NCBI GenBank assembly: GCA_902557775.1
Contig: CACEBD010000001.1
Span: forward strand, 186,001 to 250,000
DNA from: an uncultured Pelagibacteraceae bacterium
GTDB lineage: Bacteria > Pseudomonadota > Alphaproteobacteria > Pelagibacterales > Pelagibacteraceae
DNA length: 64,000 nucleotides
Reading direction: 5' to 3'
Numbering within the stretch: the stretch's first letter is position 1; each line of letters begins with the position of its first letter. Below are positions 63,306 through 64,000 of this stretch, in pieces. Below the pieces are notes generated by a model, which had not been told where the DNA came from, made no database searches, and was given only the letters and a program-made list of their open reading frames with translations. Position numbers and translations under genes: made by a program.

Positions 63306-63791
63306 GTGAAGCGTAATAAACTGAATAACAAAGTAGCAATTATTATGGGATCTCAATCAGATCATTCCATAATGAAAGAATGCGCGAAAATTTTAAAGAC
63401 TCTCAAGATTAAATATCAAATTTCAATAGTAAGTGCGCACAGAACGCCAAAAAGAATGTTTGAATTTGCAGAGTCAGCCTCAAAAAACGGTTTTGGTGTT
63501 ATTATAGCTGGAGCAGGAGGCTCAGCCCATTTGCCTGGCATGGTGGCATCTTTATCTTCCTTACCGGTAATAGGAGTTCCGATAGAAACAAAAAAACTTA
63601 AGGGTTTAGATAGCTTGTTATCAATAGTACAAATGCCGCGAGGTTGTCCCGTAGCCACAATGGCTATAAATGGATCAATGAATGCTGGTTTACTCGCAGC
63701 TTCAATTATTGGAAATTTTGATGAAAAAATTAAATCAAATTTAGAAAAATGGAAACGTTTACAAACTAAATCTATTAAAAAAAAACCTTAA
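63306..63791 (+). CDS. purE: N5-carboxyaminoimidazole ribonucleotide mutase (GTG start)
   Basis: VAIIMGSQSDHSIMKECAKIL; VSAHRTPKRMFEFA; IAGAGGSAHLPGMVAS. Confidence 0.97.
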   Translation: MKRNKLNNKVAIIMGSQSDHSIMKECAKILKTLKIKYQISIVSAHRTPKRMFEFAESASKNGFGVIIAGAGGSAHLPGMVASLSSLPVIGVPIETKKLKGLDSLLSIVQMPRGCPVATMAINGSMNAGLLAASIIGNFDEKIKSNLEKWKRLQTKSIKKKP

Positions 63792-63795
63792 TACG

Positions 63796-64000
63796 ATGAC
63801 AATAAGCACTCTAGGGATCATTGGTTCAGGTCAACTTGGTTCATTGTTATGCCAGGCTGCGAAAAAATTTAATATAAAGACTATAGTAATATCTGACGAT
63901 GAAAATGGTCCTGCCCAAAATTATTCGGGTGAATTTATCTACTCACAATACGACAACAAAGAAAAGATAAAAGAGTTTGTAAGCAAAGTTGATATTATCA
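63796..64000 (+). CDS. purK: N5-carboxyaminoimidazole ribonucleotide synthase, N-terminal fragment (runs off window)
   Basis: MTISTLGIIGSGQLGSLLCQAAKKFNIKTIVISDDENGPAQNYSGEFIYS; immediately after purE. Confidence 0.9.
   Translation, partial: MTISTLGIIGSGQLGSLLCQAAKKFNIKTIVISDDENGPAQNYSGEFIYSQYDNKEKIKEFVSKVDII

Overview
AT-rich, gene-dense 64 kb chromosomal window from a streamlined alphaproteobacterium. Gene content and order resemble Pelagibacterales/SAR11-like genomes; this is inferred from protein families and synteny, with no database search. About 57 protein-coding genes are supportable and almost all are housekeeping. Main blocks: (lnt)-metK-nusA-infB-rbfA-rpsO-pnp; fabA-fabB-fabI; irr / katG / 2OG-oxygenase-like / DUF2061; ubiE-ubiB-coaBC-dut-thiF-like; mutM; rpsT; dnaA-dnaN-gyrB; regB ... 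regA split by a polyamine operon (ODC-like, deoxyhypusine-synthase-like, aguB, aguA); bioY with an ABC ATPase; polA; chvI-chvG; ahcY-tsaE-amgK-murU; an RND efflux pair with sseA-msrA; an NCS2 permease and phosphoribosyltransferase; hsp20; a prolyl oligopeptidase; cfa; purE-purK (partial). I saw no rRNA, tRNA, CRISPR array, IS element or prophage. The best second-look signals are small regulatory elements: (1) a sigma32-type promoter followed by a ROSE-like RNA thermometer candidate at hsp20; (2) a terminator/anti-SD leader directly in front of nusA; (3) two near-identical Irr/ICE-type operators at irr and katG, the latter heading an operon with an uncharacterised Asp/Asn-hydroxylase-like protein; (4) an unannotated 40-aa sORF or structured-RNA unit with its own strong terminator before purE; (5) a 12-bp perfect hairpin containing the likely start codon of an MBL-fold gene; (6) an apparently leaderless regA. 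I found no clear new multi-gene system.
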